Source: Bacteroides_E sp964528875
GTDB lineage: Bacteria > Bacteroidota > Bacteroidia > Bacteroidales > Bacteroidaceae
Direction of reading: 5' to 3'
Assembly (NCBI GenBank): GCA_964528875.1
Contig: CAZGUI010000007.1
Location: 1 to 64,000 of the forward strand
Length of the DNA: 64,000 nt
Shown here: positions 18,657 through 27,838 of the stretch, piece by piece
Layout of the letters: each line of letters begins with the position of its first letter
How positions within the stretch are numbered: the first letter of the stretch is position 1
The notes under the pieces: generated by a model
The model's database searches: none
The model's input: only the letters and a program-made list of their open reading frames with translations
What the model was told of the DNA's origin: nothing
Program-made: the position numbers and the translations under genes

Positions 18657-18994
18657 AAACTTTAATTAATAATTAATTATAAAACATCTCAAATAAAGTT
18701 CAAAAAGTATTAAAAAAAAAATCCAATAGTTAAAATGAATCATTTTAGTCAGTTATTCCACCACATATATCAATTATTCATAAATAGCGTTAATAAAAAT
18801 TGAAGTTCTATGTGTAAAAAAGACTTAGATAAAAAATCCACCATGTGAATTTTGTTTGATTTTAATATTTAGGATGAGTTGTAGAAAGAACTATGATTTA
18901 TTTGTTAATTCATTTTTATAATTTCATAGTGTTTTATAAAGGTTTTGAATGTTGAAATATGCATTGCAGATTTTCCTCTTATACCCAAGACCTC

Positions 18995-19060
18995 TCGGTC
19001 CTAGACCGAGTACCCTTCAGTCCTAGACCGACACCCCTTCGGTCCTAGACCGCTGAACTT
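18995..19060. repeat. Three-unit 22-bp dyad repeat array (locus A)
   Basis: Units start at 18995, 19017 and 19039, exactly 22 bases apart. Each begins with TCGGTCCTAGACCG or TCAGTCCTAGACCG, a 6-bp inverted repeat around a 3-base centre. A weaker unit may precede. It lies upstream of the SusC gene and downstream of thiL. The rest of the 18657-19133 spacer is AT-rich with no ORF. Confidence 0.9.
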
Positions 19061-19133
19061 TTAGAAAAACCTTTGTTCTATCGTTTCTGTGAGAGGGTAA
19101 ATATTAACTAAGAAAAAGGACACTTATAAGTAT

Positions 19134-19170
19134 AAAAAAGCTCAGGTTTAATTCAAACCTGAGCTTTTTT
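19134..19170 (-). terminator. Terminator of the sppA-lpxK-PNP-thiL operon
   Basis: AAAAAAGCTCAGGTTT (19134-19149) pairs with 19155-19170 over 16 bp with a five-base loop. On the minus strand it lies 31 bases past the thiL stop and ends in six T. Confidence 0.9.
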
Positions 19171-19201
19171 ATTTAATTAATTAAGAAATTTTAATCTGTT
19201 T

Positions 19202-20224
19202 TTATTTTAAAGGATTCCAACCTTGAGCTTGAAGTTCAATCTCTTGATTATCACGCGTGACTAGTGTGGTTCCAAATTTGACTTCAGTTATGTGACCAAT
19301 CAGACGAACATCCTTAATCTGAACTATTTTTTCATGATCTCCTATGGGAACAGTGAAAAGAAGCTCATAATCTTCACCCCCATTCATAGCACAAGTTGTA
19401 ACATTCACATTGAACTCTTCAGCCATTAATGCGGTTTGATAATCTATCGGTAAGTTTTCTTCAAAAACTCTACACCCAACGTTGCTCTGATGGCAAATGT
19501 GCATTAATTCAGAACTTAGTCCATCTGAAATATCCATCATTGAAGTAGGGAGAATATTCGCTTTGTTTAATTCCTCAATAATGTCTTTTCGTGCTCTTGG
19601 ACGTAATTGGCGTTCTAAAATGTATTCCTTTCCGGCAAAGTCGGGCTGTGGATTATCTGAATCTTTAAAAACCTCTTTTTCTCTTTCCAGAAGTTGCAAT
19701 CCCATATAGGCTGCACCAAGATTTCCTGAGACACAAATTAAGTCTGTGTTTTTTGCACCATTTCTATAAATGATTTTGTCTTTTTGTGCTTCACCAATAC
19801 AAGTAATACTAATAGCTAATCCAGTTAATGAGGATGTGGTGTCTCCTCCTATGATATCTACTTGATGCTCTTCACAAGCTCTTATAACACCTTCATAGAA
19901 AGCTTCCATATCTTCTACTGTAAAACGCTTTCCCAATGCCATAGTAACTGTTATTTGTTTGGGTATTCCATTCATGGCATATATGTCGGAGAAGTTTACA
20001 ATGGCAGACTTATAACCTAAATGCATTAAAGGGGTGTACACTAAATCAAAGTGTACACCCTCCATTAAAATATCTGTTGCAACTAGTATTTCGTTATCAG
20101 GGTAGGATAGAACTGCTGCATCATCTCCTACACCATATTTACTAGACTTGTTTTTTAATTTTATGTTTTTGGTGAGATGGTTAATTAAACCAAACTCACC
20201 TAAAGATGATATTTCTGTGCTCAT
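19202..20224 (-). CDS. thiL: Thiamine-phosphate kinase
   Basis: A 340-residue ThiL, which phosphorylates thiamine monophosphate to thiamine diphosphate with ATP. Family landmarks are GVGDDAAVLSY near residue 32, LVATDILMEGVHFDL with metal-binding Asp, DIIGGDTTSS (about 120-130), and MMDISDGLSSELMHI and NGGEDYELLFT in the C-terminal half. Length is normal. It is the last gene of a four-gene minus-strand operon, seven bases after the nucleoside phosphorylase gene. No thiamine-synthesis gene or TPP riboswitch is nearby, so the placement looks like a housekeeping arrangement. Confidence 0.95.
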   Translation of the reverse strand: MSTEISSLGEFGLINHLTKNIKLKNKSSKYGVGDDAAVLSYPDNEILVATDILMEGVHFDLVYTPLMHLGYKSAIVNFSDIYAMNGIPKQITVTMALGKRFTVEDMEAFYEGVIRACEEHQVDIIGGDTTSSLTGLAISITCIGEAQKDKIIYRNGAKNTDLICVSGNLGAAYMGLQLLEREKEVFKDSDNPQPDFAGKEYILERQLRPRARKDIIEELNKANILPTSMMDISDGLSSELMHICHQSNVGCRVFEENLPIDYQTALMAEEFNVNVTTCAMNGGEDYELLFTVPIGDHEKIVQIKDVRLIGHITEVKFGTTLVTRDNQEIELQAQGWNPLK

Positions 20225-20231
20225 TTATTAT

Positions 20232-21038
20232 TTATGAACGTTTAATCAATTCTTGCATAATTGCAGTCATTTTGGGTTGTGCTTTGTCGGCTGCAATCTG
20301 AACTTCCTCATGAGATATTTCTACTATTTTTCCCTCAACACCCAAATCTGTAATTACAGAGATTCCGAAAACTTTAATTCCTGCATGATTAGCTACAATA
20401 ACTTCGGGTACAGTGGACATTCCTACTGTGTCTCCGCCCAAAATGTGGAACATTTTATATTCAGCCGGTGTCTCGAATGTAGGACCTGAAGTACCTAAAT
20501 AAACTCCTTGTTGAACATGAATATTTTTCTCTTTTGCAATCTCTAATGCTTTTTTAATTAGCTCTCTATCGTATGCTTGGCTCATATCAGGGAATCTGTC
20601 ACCATATATATTTCTACCTCTCAAGGGATGTTCCGGGAACATATTGATATGATCTGTAATAATCATTAAGTCTCCAATTTCAAAATCAGGATTCATACCA
20701 CCACTTGCATTTGAAACAAATAAAGTCTCTATGCCAAGCTCTTTCATTACGCGAATAGGGAAGGTTACCTCTTTCATGTCATACCCTTCGTAGTAATGAA
20801 AACGTCCTTGCATTGCAAAAATGTCTTTTCCTCCTAGTTTTCCAAAGATTAATTTCCCACTATGTCCTTCAACAGTAGAAAGGGGAAAGTTGGGGATTTC
20901 AGTATATCCGATTTCATACTTATCTTCAATTTCAGAAACTAAACTCCCTAAGCCTGTACCCAGTATGATTGCAGTTTTAGGGTTCGTAGTCATTTTACTT
21001 TTTAAAAAATTAGCGGTTTCTTTGATTTTCTCTAACAT
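20232..21038 (-). CDS. punA: Purine-nucleoside phosphorylase (trimeric type)
   Basis: A 268-residue PNP that splits inosine or guanosine with phosphate for purine salvage. Signature segments are AIILGTGLGSL (phosphate loop, about 23-33), VEGHSGKLIFG with the conserved His, GRFHYYEGYDMKEVTFPIRVMKELGI, VSNASGGMNPDF and GTSGPTFETPAEY. The start codon lies inside the lpxK coding region (29-base overlap), which indicates tight translational coupling. The symbol is a conventional choice for this subtype; xapA or deoD have been used for relatives. Confidence 0.94.
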   Translation of the reverse strand: MLEKIKETANFLKSKMTTNPKTAIILGTGLGSLVSEIEDKYEIGYTEIPNFPLSTVEGHSGKLIFGKLGGKDIFAMQGRFHYYEGYDMKEVTFPIRVMKELGIETLFVSNASGGMNPDFEIGDLMIITDHINMFPEHPLRGRNIYGDRFPDMSQAYDRELIKKALEIAKEKNIHVQQGVYLGTSGPTFETPAEYKMFHILGGDTVGMSTVPEVIVANHAGIKVFGISVITDLGVEGKIVEISHEEVQIAADKAQPKMTAIMQELIKRS

Positions 21039-22101
21039 AGTTATTTATTTTTTTTATGAACTTGTGCTTTTGTTGCTGAAGTATCAATATTCTAACGGGT
21101 AAAGCATACAAATTGTTCTTTATTTCATCGGGTATTTCTTTTATTCCTTTTAGTCGTATGGCGTCTTTCTCTGTGGTAATGATAATCTTAGAAGAAGACT
21201 TCATCTTTTCAAAATGATTGGCTATTTTTTTTATGTCTGTTGCTTTGAAATTGTGGTGATCTTGAAAGTTTAGAGATGTTATCTTAGAGGTATACTCTGT
21301 GATTTTCTCTTTTAGTTTTGCGGGGTTTGCTATACCTGTAACCAAAAGCACTTCTTCTTCACTATGGATAGATGAAAGTTTACGGATACTGTGGTTATTG
21401 GGAAATACTGGATTTAAATCACCATATTTAAATGTGCTAAAAAATAAGTCTTGAAAAGGGTATAGATCTAAATGTTTAGAAACAATGTTATAGTGGATAG
21501 GCTTTATATCTTCCGGGCATTTGGTTACTATTACAATATGGGCTCTGTCTTTTCCTTTTATAGGCTCTCTTAATCTTCCGGCAGGAAGAAGTTTGTCCTC
21601 TGTAAATAACCGATTATAATCGGTTAGTAAAATGTTTAACCCTGCTTTTACCTTCCGATGTTGAAAAGCATCATCAAGAAGGATAACATCAAGAGATGGG
21701 GTTTGGCGGCTCATTAACTTTTCTATACCGTTACATCTGTCTCTATCAACAGCTACAGTAATTTCCGGGTATTTACTTTTGATTTGACAAGGCTCATCAC
21801 CAATAGAAAAAGGAGTACTTAACTCTGTGGCTTCAAGGTAACCTTTGGTTTTTCGTTTATAACCTCTGCTTAATACTGCAACGTTATATTCTTCTTGCAA
21901 TAATTCAATTAAGAGTTCTGTATGAGGGGTCTTTCCCGTACCACCTACAGTTAAATTGCCTACACAAATAATCGGCATGGGGAATGATTTTGATTTATAT
22001 ATTCCCCAATCAAACAAGATGTTCCTAAATCTTACACCTAATCCATACAGAAAAGATAGAGGTAGCAACCATTTTTTTATTTTGATGTTATCTCCTATCA
22101 T
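21010..22101 (-). CDS. lpxK: Tetraacyldisaccharide 4'-kinase
   Basis: A 363-residue LpxK that adds the 4'-phosphate to the lipid A disaccharide at the inner membrane. The N-terminal hydrophobic segment (KKWLLPLSFLYGLGVRFRNILFDWGI) anchors it. The Walker-type loop is GNLTVGGTGKTPHTELL (about residues 47-63) and the second motif LLDDAFQHRKVK (about 137-148). It lies 12 bases after sppA and overlaps the PNP gene by 29 bases. Confidence 0.96.
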   Translation of the reverse strand: MIGDNIKIKKWLLPLSFLYGLGVRFRNILFDWGIYKSKSFPMPIICVGNLTVGGTGKTPHTELLIELLQEEYNVAVLSRGYKRKTKGYLEATELSTPFSIGDEPCQIKSKYPEITVAVDRDRCNGIEKLMSRQTPSLDVILLDDAFQHRKVKAGLNILLTDYNRLFTEDKLLPAGRLREPIKGKDRAHIVIVTKCPEDIKPIHYNIVSKHLDLYPFQDLFFSTFKYGDLNPVFPNNHSIRKLSSIHSEEEVLLVTGIANPAKLKEKITEYTSKITSLNFQDHHNFKATDIKKIANHFEKMKSSSKIIITTEKDAIRLKGIKEIPDEIKNNLYALPVRILILQQQKHKFIKKINNYVRENQRNR

Positions 22102-22113
22102 TCAATTTGTTTA

Positions 22114-23892
22114 TTATTGTATGTCTAAATCAAAAGGCATTCTAGCTTGAATGTAATTACCGTTCAATAAATCGTCTATTAAATAAACAGGAGTATAATA
22201 TTGCAATAAAGGTTCTTGGTTGATAAAGGCTTTTAGTGCAGACGAATTAGCACTCTTAAGTAGCATATTCAACATGCTTTCTTTTGCTGGATATGAAGTT
22301 AATGTATATGCTTCTATATCTGCTTTTTCTGCTGCTAATTTAACGGCATCCTCAATACCTCCAATACCATCAACTAAATTTAACTCTTTAGCCATCTCTC
22401 CGGTCCAAACTCTACCTTCAGCTATTTTGTGAATCTCTTCAGTGGTCGTATTTCTGCCTTCAGCACAACGTTGTAAGAACAAATCGTATCCACGGTTTAC
22501 ATTCAACTGCATCAGTGCTTGCTCTTCTTTGTTTAATCCTCTGCCTAAAACGCCGAAATTAGAAAAATTATTTGTTTTCACTGAGCCTATACTTACCCCA
22601 ATTTTCTTGCTTAATTCTTCTGCATTAGGAAACATTCCAAAAATACCAATTGATCCGGTTAAGGTAGTGGGTGTTGCCAAAATGGTGTCGGCAGCACTAG
22701 AAATATAATATCCTCCAGAAGCTGCATAGTCTCCCATAGATACTATAACTGGTTTTTCCTTTTTTAAGTCTTGTATAGCTTTCCAAATTTGTTCTGAGGC
22801 ATAAGCACTTCCTCCTGGGGAATTAACGCGAAGTACAACAGCTTTAATACTTTTGTTCTTTTCTATTTTCTTTAAATCTTTAATTACTTTGCTTCCTACA
22901 ATGTGATTTGCATTTTGAAAAGAAAATCCCGGGTCTTGATCAACAATATCTCCTGATGCATAATATATGGCTATAACATTTCCACTTTTATCTTTAGGAG
23001 TATTTTCTTTAACCTTAGCCATTGCTTCTACGTCAACAAAATTTAACTTTTTATCAGAGTCAACACCTAATTGCTCATTAAGTAATGCATCAATATCTGA
23101 TTTATAAAGTACAGTGTCTACCATATTGCTTGCTAGAATTTTTTCCAGAGGTTGTAACATCAACATTTCGTCAGCTAGTGCATTTAATGAATCTACACTG
23201 ATGTGACGATCTTCAGAAACCGAAGATAAAAGTGTATTCCAAGTGTTACCCAGTAAAACAGTTAATTGTTCTCTGTTTTCAGGACTCATTTCATTGGACA
23301 TATAAGGTTCTACAGCCGATTTATACGTTCCAACCTTAAAAATCTGCATCTCTACTCCAATTTTACTTAGTAAATTCTTATAGTATCTAGGATTAGAGGA
23401 GAGTCCATGCCAACTCACTTTACCTGAGGGGTTTACAATAACCTTATCGGAAACGCTAGATAAGTAATATAATTCTTGTGTGTAAAAATCAGCATAAGAA
23501 GTTATAAATTTGCCAGACTCTTTAAAATCGGTTAAAGCTTCTCTAATTTCCCAAAGAGAGGCATAATAAGTGTTCAACATACCAGCATCTATGAAAATAC
23601 CTTTTATTTTATCTTCCTCTTTAGCTTTTTTTATGGCATGTAGAATGTCTTCTAATCCAAACTCCTTTTGCTCCTTACCCAAAAGTGACAAAAAAGAATC
23701 ATCGGTTAATACGCGATCTTTTAGGTTGCCTTCAAGCTTCAATCTTAAGATGGAATTATCTTTAATTACAACTTCAGTATCCGAAGAAGATAAGATTGCA
23801 AAGAAAAAGATTGTGCTTAAAAAGAAGAGTAAAATACTAGATAAAAATATACCAGTAATGGTAGCCAGTGTGTATTTTAAGAAGTCTTTCAT
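22114..23892 (-). CDS. sppA: Signal peptide peptidase SppA, 67K type
   Basis: A 592-residue inner-membrane serine protease that degrades cleaved signal peptides. One N-terminal membrane helix (about 8-35) anchors it. The long form has two ClpP-like domains. The catalytic Lys should lie in the N-terminal domain (QELYYLSSVSDKVIVNPSG) and the nucleophile is the Ser in MGDYAASGGYYISSAADTI, followed by TLTGSIGIFG. It heads the sppA-lpxK-PNP-thiL operon. Confidence 0.95.
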   Translation of the reverse strand: MKDFLKYTLATITGIFLSSILLFFLSTIFFFAILSSSDTEVVIKDNSILRLKLEGNLKDRVLTDDSFLSLLGKEQKEFGLEDILHAIKKAKEEDKIKGIFIDAGMLNTYYASLWEIREALTDFKESGKFITSYADFYTQELYYLSSVSDKVIVNPSGKVSWHGLSSNPRYYKNLLSKIGVEMQIFKVGTYKSAVEPYMSNEMSPENREQLTVLLGNTWNTLLSSVSEDRHISVDSLNALADEMLMLQPLEKILASNMVDTVLYKSDIDALLNEQLGVDSDKKLNFVDVEAMAKVKENTPKDKSGNVIAIYYASGDIVDQDPGFSFQNANHIVGSKVIKDLKKIEKNKSIKAVVLRVNSPGGSAYASEQIWKAIQDLKKEKPVIVSMGDYAASGGYYISSAADTILATPTTLTGSIGIFGMFPNAEELSKKIGVSIGSVKTNNFSNFGVLGRGLNKEEQALMQLNVNRGYDLFLQRCAEGRNTTTEEIHKIAEGRVWTGEMAKELNLVDGIGGIEDAVKLAAEKADIEAYTLTSYPAKESMLNMLLKSANSSALKAFINQEPLLQYYTPVYLIDDLLNGNYIQARMPFDLDIQ

Positions 23893-23927
23893 ATTATAAC
23901 TTATTTGTTTGTATTTGTGAATTATAA

Positions 23928-23935
23928 CAAAGATA
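23928..23935 (-). promoter_or_regulatory. Candidate -7 box of the sppA operon
   Basis: The minus strand reads TATCTTTG, 36 bases before the sppA start. A start site near 23921 would give a short leader. There is no clear -33 TTG. Confidence 0.5.
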
Positions 23936-24335
23936 GAAAAATGAGAATAGTTTTACTTTTTTTCTTGACTTAAATTACAATAAACCATTAAAATTAGCAT
24001 AAATAGGTTAGAAATAGGTGTTATTGAATAAATTAAATTCATAAAGTGGTTTGACTTGAATTTAAATGAAGTTTTCTTAATTATGAAAACAGGTGTTCGT
24101 CTCTTTACGTTACTCTTTAATTTATAGAAATAATAAGGCTGAATATTCTCTTCTTTTTATCAGAAAGAAAGCTATATTTGAAGACTATGAAATAAGGCTT
24201 GTTGAATTGTTAATATGGTATGTATGTCCATGCAGTTTAACTAAGACTCATTTTGATGTGTTTTCTATATGTGCAAATAGTAATTAAGTCTTGCAAATAT
24301 TAAATTGTAGTATAAAACCAACCAACATTATAAAG
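23936..24335. other. Intergenic region upstream of the GH2 gene
   Basis: About 400 AT-rich bases between divergent sppA and the GH2 gene. The only signal I see is a TATATTTG box at 24173-24180 (plus), which would give a leader of about 150 bases. A 64-codon open frame here has no family look, and I do not call it a gene. Confidence 0.4.
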
Positions 24336-26789
24336 ATGAAAGCATTAAGAGTTGTATTTTTTTGTTTCCTATCGATAATTACCCTTCATGTGTGGGCTCA
24401 ACGTAGTGAACTAACGTTGGAAAAGAAATGGAAGTTTTCTAAAGGTGATTTTGAACTTGCCTCTCAAGTACAATTTCAAGACGGAAGTTGGGAAACTGTA
24501 ACAGTGCCTCATGATTGGGCTATTTTGGGACCTTTTGATCGCGAACATGATTTGCAAGAGGTAGCTGTAACCCAGAATAATGAACGTGTCGCCACAGTCA
24601 AGACCGGTCGAACCGGTGGACTTCCCTATGTTGGTGTGGGGTGGTATAGAAATACGTTTGATGTAGATGATTTTGACAAAGAAAAAAGAAGAGTGGCTCT
24701 TTTGTTTGATGGAGCGATGAGTGAAGCTCGTGTATATATAAATGGTAAAGAGGTTGGGTTTTGGCCTTTAGGTTATAATTCCTTTCATTTTGATGTAACA
24801 GAGTATCTTAACTTAGATGGGAAAAATAATACGTTAGCTATACGTTTAGAAAATAAGCCTCAGTCTTCACGTTGGTATTCCGGAGCAGGATTATATCGAA
24901 ATGTACATGTTGTGATTACTGATAAGATTCATGTTCCTATTTGGGGAACTTATGTTACAACTCCTTTTGTTTCTGAGAAATTTGCTTCGATACGCTTAAA
25001 AACTGAAATTGAAAATAGTGAAGAGGAAGAAGTGCGCATAGTTACTGAAATAAAAGATTCTCAAAATAAAACGATTGTAGTTAAAGATGATGTACAAAGG
25101 ATTAATCATGGAAGACCTTTTATACAAAACTTTATTGTAAATAACCCACAACTATGGTCACCTGAATCTCCCCATCTTTACAATGCTATTTCAAAGATAT
25201 ATGTGAAAAATAGACTTGTAGATGAATATACCACACGATTTGGAATAAGAGATATTCAATTAATAGCAGAAAAAGGGTTTTACTTAAATGGAGAGCGTAG
25301 GAAGTTCCAGGGAGTCTGCAATCATCATGATTTAGGTCCATTGGGTGCTGCTGTTAGTGTTGCTGGATTACGAAGGCAACTCACTTTACTGAAAGATATG
25401 GGGTGTGATGCTATACGTACAGCACATAATATGCCCACTCCGGAGTTAGTTGAACTTTGTGATGAAATGGGATTTATGATGATGATAGAACCTTTCGATG
25501 AGTGGGATATTGCTAAATGTAGAAATGGATATCATCGATTTTTTAACGATTGGGCAGAGAAAGATATGATTAATATGTTACGAAATTATCGTAACAACGC
25601 AAGTGTTGTGATGTGGAGTGTTGGGAACGAAGTGCCAACGCAATGTAGTGTTGAGGGATATAAGGTAGCGTCTTTTCTTCAAGATATTTGTCACCGTGAA
25701 GATCCTACTCGTCCGGTAACTTGTGGTATGGATCAAGTTTCTTGTGTTTTGTCTAATGGATTTGCTGCTATGCTTGATGTTCCTGGCTTTAATTATAGAG
25801 CTCATCGTTATGTTGAAGCTTATGAAAAGTTACCCCAAAATATGGTATTAGGATCAGAAACGTCTTCAACCGTTAGTTCACGTGGTGTTTATAAATTTCC
25901 AGTAGAGAAAAAAGCGGATGCTATATATGATGATCATCAATCATCATCTTATGATTTAGAGTATTGCTCTTGGTCTAATGTTCCAGATGATGATTTTGCA
26001 TTGGCTGATGATTATGAATGGACAATGGGGCAATTTGTTTGGACCGGGTTCGACTATTTAGGTGAACCTTCTCCCTATGATACAGATGCATGGCCTAATC
26101 ATAGTTCTATGTTTGGTATCATTGATTTAGCGAGTATCCCTAAAGATCGTTATTATTTATATCGTAGTTTGTGGAATAAAGAAGATCATACTCTTCATGT
26201 TTTACCACACTGGAATTGGAAAGGACGAGAAGGTGAAATAACTCCAATATTTGTTTATACCAGTTATCCTGAGGCAGAATTGTTTGTCAATGGAAAGAGT
26301 TATGGTAAACAAAAGAAGAATGATAAATCAGTTCAAAGTCGTTATCGTTTGATGTGGATGAATGTGATTTATGAGCCTGGAGAAGTAAAAGTTGTAGCTT
26401 ATGATAAGCAAGGTACAATTGCTGGAACTAAAATAATAAAAACAGCAGGAAAACCCCATCGTATTGAGTTAATACCCGATAGAAAAACTCTTACTGCTGA
26501 TGGTAAAGATTTAGCTTATATTAATGTTAGAGTGGTGGATAAAGATGGAAATCTTTGTCCTACAGACCATAGAGAAATTAGATTCAAAGTAAAAGGAAGT
26601 GGAACATATCGTGCTGCTGCAAATGGTGACCCTACTTGTCTCTATCAGTTCCATAAGCCTGTTATGCCTTTGTTTAGTGGACAATTAACAGCTATTATTC
26701 AAGCAGGAAATGATATTGGAGATATAGCTGTAGAAGCATCAGGAAAAGGAGTAGCTAAAGCCAGACTTGTTCTTAAAACTGAGAGATAA
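24336..26789 (+). CDS. GH2 family beta-galactosidase-like enzyme with DUF4982-type domain
   Basis: An 817-residue secreted GH2 enzyme. Signal peptide MKALRVVFFCFLSIITLHVWAQ; the ATG at 24336 is used because an earlier one (24291) precedes a non-signal stretch. Domains in order: sugar-binding jelly roll (about 25-205; GGLPYVGVGWYR, SSRWYSGAGLYRNV), Ig-like sandwich (205-305), TIM barrel (305-620), DUF4982-like and Ig-like C-terminal domains. The acid/base is Glu432 in WSVGNE and the nucleophile Glu508 in VLGSE. The NHHDLGPLGAAV and RTAHNMPTPEL segments are typical of Bacteroidetes GH2 beta-galactosidases acting on complex glycans. It is monocistronic, ends at a strong terminator and lies between two PULs, so its pathway is uncertain. 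Confidence 0.9.
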   Translation: MKALRVVFFCFLSIITLHVWAQRSELTLEKKWKFSKGDFELASQVQFQDGSWETVTVPHDWAILGPFDREHDLQEVAVTQNNERVATVKTGRTGGLPYVGVGWYRNTFDVDDFDKEKRRVALLFDGAMSEARVYINGKEVGFWPLGYNSFHFDVTEYLNLDGKNNTLAIRLENKPQSSRWYSGAGLYRNVHVVITDKIHVPIWGTYVTTPFVSEKFASIRLKTEIENSEEEEVRIVTEIKDSQNKTIVVKDDVQRINHGRPFIQNFIVNNPQLWSPESPHLYNAISKIYVKNRLVDEYTTRFGIRDIQLIAEKGFYLNGERRKFQGVCNHHDLGPLGAAVSVAGLRRQLTLLKDMGCDAIRTAHNMPTPELVELCDEMGFMMMIEPFDEWDIAKCRNGYHRFFNDWAEKDMINMLRNYRNNASVVMWSVGNEVPTQCSVEGYKVASFLQDICHREDPTRPVTCGMDQVSCVLSNGFAAMLDVPGFNYRAHRYVEAYEKLPQNMVLGSETSSTVSSRGVYKFPVEKKADAIYDDHQSSSYDLEYCSWSNVPDDDFALADDYEWTMGQFVWTGFDYLGEPSPYDTDAWPNHSSMFGIIDLASIPKDRYYLYRSLWNKEDHTLHVLPHWNWKGREGEITPIFVYTSYPEAELFVNGKSYGKQKKNDKSVQSRYRLMWMNVIYEPGEVKVVAYDKQGTIAGTKIIKTAGKPHRIELIPDRKTLTADGKDLAYINVRVVDKDGNLCPTDHREIRFKVKGSGTYRAAANGDPTCLYQFHKPVMPLFSGQLTAIIQAGNDIGDIAVEASGKGVAKARLVLKTER

Positions 26790-26815
26790 AGTTAAATTGC
26801 TAATTAGAATAGTTC

Positions 26816-26860
26816 TTACCCTCTATAAGCACTTTTAATGCTTATAGAGGGTAATTTTTT
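26816..26860 (+). terminator. Terminator of the GH2 gene
   Basis: TTACCCTCTATAAGCA (26816-26831) pairs with 26839-26854 over 16 bp and is followed by six T. It also abuts the stop codon of the convergent GNAT gene. Confidence 0.92.
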
Positions 26861-27359
26861 ATATCTCAATTTCTAGAATGAAATCATCCATAAAGAAGTT
26901 GTGGCCTATGGGATGTACTCTTGTTCCAACAATTTTCATTCCTTGCTTTAGATAAAAACCTAGTGCTTTTTCATTTTCTTTATTCATGTTTAGCCCGATA
27001 CGAATTGGTGTAGAACACTCTTTTTTGAAAATTTTCTTGGCTTCTTCAAATAAGTAGGTTCCACATTTAGCTCCTTGAAATTGAGGCCTAACATATATCT
27101 TTTGGATATAAAAATAGTTTGACTCCTTTTTTTCAAATGATAAGTAGCCAAAAGGAATTTCTTCTTTGTATCCAATAAAGAAACGTTCGGATTGGGTCTC
27201 GATTTTTTCTTCAAGTAGGCTTGGGGTATACATCATATCCATCATATAATCAATTTGCTCTTGAGTTAGCAGCTTTTGATATGTATGGGGGAAAATCTCT
27301 TGTGCCAGCTTTTGTATGAGTAGGCTGTCTGTTGGTTGTGCTTCTTTTAATTTGTACAT
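26859..27359 (-). CDS. GNAT-family N-acetyltransferase
   Basis: A 166-residue GNAT protein. It contains the acetyl-CoA loop region IYVRPQFQGAKCGTYLFEEAKKIF (about 92-115) with Q-x-x-G-x-G/A-like spacing, and the late beta-strand signature NEKALGFYLKQGMKIVGT. The N-terminus (KLEAQPTDSL-like start, LAQEIFPHTYQKLLTQEQIDYMMDMMY) resembles GNATs annotated as acting on polyamines or diamines, but no substrate can be assigned from sequence alone. It is monocistronic and convergent with the GH2 gene, with its stop beside the terminator. Confidence 0.85.
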   Translation of the reverse strand: MYKLKEAQPTDSLLIQKLAQEIFPHTYQKLLTQEQIDYMMDMMYTPSLLEEKIETQSERFFIGYKEEIPFGYLSFEKKESNYFYIQKIYVRPQFQGAKCGTYLFEEAKKIFKKECSTPIRIGLNMNKENEKALGFYLKQGMKIVGTRVHPIGHNFFMDDFILEIEI

Positions 27360-27443
27360 AATATCATCTTCTTAAACGTTACCAAAATACTCAATATTTC
27401 TCAAGTATACACTTTTTGAATTGGTTAATTATTATTAATATAT

Positions 27444-27484
27444 AGTACTTTGTATTGCATAGTACTGTGGAATGCATATATTTG
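27444..27484 (+). promoter_or_regulatory. padR-pspC promoter with candidate PadR operator
   Basis: TTG (27455-27457) and TATATTTG (27477-27484) are 19 bases apart, fitting Bacteroidetes -33/-7 boxes; the ATG is 17 bases beyond. Two copies of the palindrome AGTACT (27444-27449 and 27461-27466) flank the -33 box symmetrically with an 11-base gap, a likely operator for autoregulation. Confidence 0.6.
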
Positions 27485-27500
27485 AGTAAAAATTAGATAT

Positions 27501-27836
27501 ATGTATGTAGATAATGTAAAATCTCAAATGCGTAAGGGAATATTGGAGTACTGTATATTACTCTTATTGCATAATGAAAAAGCTTATACTTCCAATATAA
27601 TTAGTTGGCTAAAAGAAGCTCAACTCATTGTGGTAGAGGGTACTTTATATCCTTTGCTAAATAGATTGAAGAAAGAAGGAGTACTTGATTATGAGTGGAT
27701 AGAATCTACTCAAGGACCACCTCGTAAGTATTATTATTTAACTGAAGTAGGAGAGGATTTTCTCAAAGAGTTAGATAGCTCTTGGAATCAATTAAATGAA
27801 ACTATATTATTTTGCCAAACACAAAAGAGCCAATAA
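27501..27836 (+). CDS. PadR-family transcriptional regulator
   Basis: A 111-residue winged-helix regulator of the short PadR type. Landmarks are KSQMRKGILEYCILLLLHNEKAYTSNI, the recognition helix and wing VVEGTLYPLLNRLKKEGVLDYEW, and ESTQGPPRKYYYLTEVGEDFLKEL. PadR proteins normally repress a neighbouring operon until a ligand or stress signal is present. It precedes the PspC-domain gene by two bases, a pairing common in Bacteroidetes, so it probably controls its own operon through the AGTACT repeats upstream. Confidence 0.93.
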   Translation: MYVDNVKSQMRKGILEYCILLLLHNEKAYTSNIISWLKEAQLIVVEGTLYPLLNRLKKEGVLDYEWIESTQGPPRKYYYLTEVGEDFLKELDSSWNQLNETILFCQTQKSQ

Positions 27837-27838
27837 AA

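Noticed and set aside
18995..19060. The 22-bp arrays considered as CRISPR.
   Set aside because: The step is too short, there are no unique spacers of 30 bases or more, and no cas genes. The units are contiguous.
24093..24287. 64-codon open frame upstream of the GH2 gene.
   Set aside because: It has no family resemblance, no promoter or ribosome-binding signal of its own, and reads like translated AT-rich spacer.
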